This document shows, in pieces, positions 63,801 through 64,000 of a stretch of DNA of 64,000 nucleotides. The translations under genes were made by a program, and so were the position numbers. Positions within the stretch are counted from its first letter, which is position 1, and each line of letters opens with the position of its first letter. The stretch comes from Halanaerobiales bacterium (lineage in GTDB: Bacteria > Bacillota > Halanaerobiia > Halanaerobiales > DTU029): NCBI GenBank assembly GCA_022360715.1, contig JAKSCG010000025.1:35049-99048 (forward strand), in the 5' to 3' direction. The notes under the pieces are model-generated. The model searched no databases. It had not been told where the DNA came from and saw only the letters and a list, made by a program, of their open reading frames with translations.

Positions 63801-63999
63801 CACCGATCGGGCTCACCGGTTGGGTCAACACAATCGGGTGGTGGTATACAGGTTAATTACCAGGGGAACGGTAGAGGAAAAGATGCTTAAATTGCAAAAG
63901 AAAAAACAGGATATCTTTGATCATCTGGTTGAAGAAAACGATAATCTATTACAAACTATTACCTGGGAGGATATCCAGGAGTTACTGGAAATTACTTAA
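60835..63999 (+). CDS. SNF2-family DNA helicase with SWIM zinc finger
   Basis: 1054 residues from GTG 60835 after GAGGGTGAG; stop ends at 63999, so the gene is complete. An N-terminal SWIM zinc finger (CSCLYDWGDICKH, about residues 76-88) is followed by a long middle region and, from about residue 590, the SNF2 motor: DEMGLGKT (Walker A), DEAQH (Walker B), LTGTPLEN, and in the second lobe QATDRAHRLGQ (Arg fingers). An ATP-driven translocase on double-stranded DNA, common in Bacillota as a stand-alone protein of unknown role. Apparently a single gene. Confidence 0.94.
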   Translation: MLTIRNFRNHIPDTIYQRGLNYFQNKYIKDYHLTDQEGDGLAIKARVRGSSSYLVEINLQIIGKEIYFKGSCSCLYDWGDICKHQVAVLCKFIVQDYQAILEHYLILNNYNKLVEYSGIRDNQLPTQLFYTVKGFMSDLVNFKLWIKSDTLSDEVINKIIRYTIESPVFRRQEQKLQIYFSEVEFAMIERLKELEKSKGRAANILLLPKSRENFLFLLDLIDNYIVYLEENQRQAEIGQLLVPGLVIKGDEQEIVIGNAVVDYPIYRDRFAQIAWSVTDSLISPVDLSTTDHLPGPIKIPTGREGELLFEVIPALKEKWPQLELAPDLQEYQLIQYEPKIKLEFDFRENNVVCRANVEINGQNYRNTEILSIEPEERDYSRDENNPKIWYGRDNQPLKKLVKLLEDYGFLVRPDEFVIKDNGDIQEFITDGFIHMPEDWEVATTENFNGIEINTVELEPVITVDPGGGIDWFEFSITYNLGGKSYTRQEIQQMISYNAKGEPYIVIDNSYFILQHGEQEERISRMIKQAEQKETEDKYRSRFYNLLYYRELIREAGISIQGNKVYDQLEHDISQDNPVEEVAIPGEVRNKLRNYQKKGYFWLSFLDKYHFGGILADEMGLGKTVQVLTLLKSRPLEQPVLVVCPRTLIYNWAGEIEKFFPSTDYLVYYGIPDHRKGMRVSFGEYQLVITSYAVLSRDYLEFNREGIQFSYCVLDEAQHIKNYKTHRARAVKSIKAERRLALTGTPLENSVDELWSIFDFIMPGYLGNHSYFSQNYLNPIMKEEQLDKMEELKKRVAPFILRRKKREVLTELPDKITNTHLVEMTRLQEDTYRFVLEQVRSEIVKAVSEKGFNQVRINILAALTRLRQLCNHPALILGKEGIKQNSGKLDALLEIVEEAVGGGHKLLVFSQFVKMLKIIRNELEKRGILYEYLDGSTRDRMERVRNFNENQDIKSFLISLKAGGTGLNLTAADVVIHVDPWWNPMVESQATDRAHRLGQHNRVVVYRLITRGTVEEKMLKLQKKKQDIFDHLVEENDNLLQTITWEDIQELLEIT

Positions 64000-64000
64000 A

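Noticed and set aside
1..63999. CRISPR arrays, tRNA, rRNA, insertion sequences, phage attachment sites
   Set aside because: No repeat-spacer array, cloverleaf, rRNA sequence, transposase or integrase was found on reading.

Overview
The window reads as a stretch of chromosome from an anaerobic, carbohydrate-fermenting member of the Bacillota (low-to-medium GC). The evidence is purine-rich Shine-Dalgarno sites before nearly every gene, frequent GTG and TTG starts, sigma-A promoters of the TTGACA-17-TATAAT kind, and intrinsic terminators. Gene content also fits: oligopeptide/oligosaccharide ABC, TRAP and BMP-type nucleoside transporters, tryptophanase, lactate-racemase-like and malic enzymes, and a selenocysteine-type in-frame UGA. 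I cannot name a genus. No rRNA, tRNA, CRISPR array, insertion sequence or phage module was seen.

Layout. 0-10.4 kb: a dipeptide/oligosaccharide-type ABC transporter (two permeases, two ATPases, a 665-residue binding protein), then a HAD phosphatase, a GH28 polygalacturonase-like enzyme, an unrecognised protein and a GH63/trehalase-like glycosidase. This looks like uptake and trimming of pectin-type oligosaccharides. 10.4-13.7 kb: an AhpD-like protein whose second redox Cys is a UGA codon followed by a SECIS-like hairpin, a YfcC-type carrier and a DUF2817 M14-like hydrolase. 13.7-18.9 kb, more AT-rich: an iron-type ABC binding protein and fused permease with no ATPase, a DUF2087 regulator with a VOC protein, and a decayed Abi_2 gene behind a UUCG hairpin. 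18.9-26.7 kb: a UPF0316 membrane protein; tryptophanase and glutamine synthetase on the minus strand; an HTH/TPR regulator divergent from a GNAT; an AlkD-like protein; TetR with an alpha/beta hydrolase. 26.8-34.5 kb: a MacB-type ABC exporter, a two-component system, a membrane-anchored serine hydrolase and a zinc-dependent phospholipase C-like protein. 34.5-35.4 kb: remains of an ABC exporter gene.

35.5-44.8 kb: a nucleoside uptake and salvage operon (phosphorylase, BMP lipoprotein, ATPase, two permeases, MFS carrier, FMN-barrel protein, deoxyribosyltransferase, M20 hydrolase). It sits behind tandem operator-like repeats and a terminator-like leader, and ends with a LacI regulator. 45.9-60.7 kb: a second LacI regulator with a very large palindromic operator, then a TRAP transporter, two zinc dehydrogenases, a UxaE-family tagaturonate epimerase, an archaeal-type GAPDH, an archaeal-type phosphoglycerate kinase, a split transketolase, a malic enzyme, and a LarA-type racemase from its own promoter. 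The window ends with a complete SWIM/SNF2 helicase.

The most interesting signal is the 46-60 kb locus. It can be read as an undescribed route for sugar acids: import, oxidation to a keto-uronate, C4 epimerisation to the stereochemistry transketolase needs, and transketolase cleavage. The four-carbon aldehydo-acid would then be oxidised with ATP formation by divergent GAPDH-like and PGK-like enzymes. Both carry changes at positions that normally contact the phosphorylated substrate. This is inference from context and residues seen, not demonstrated function.
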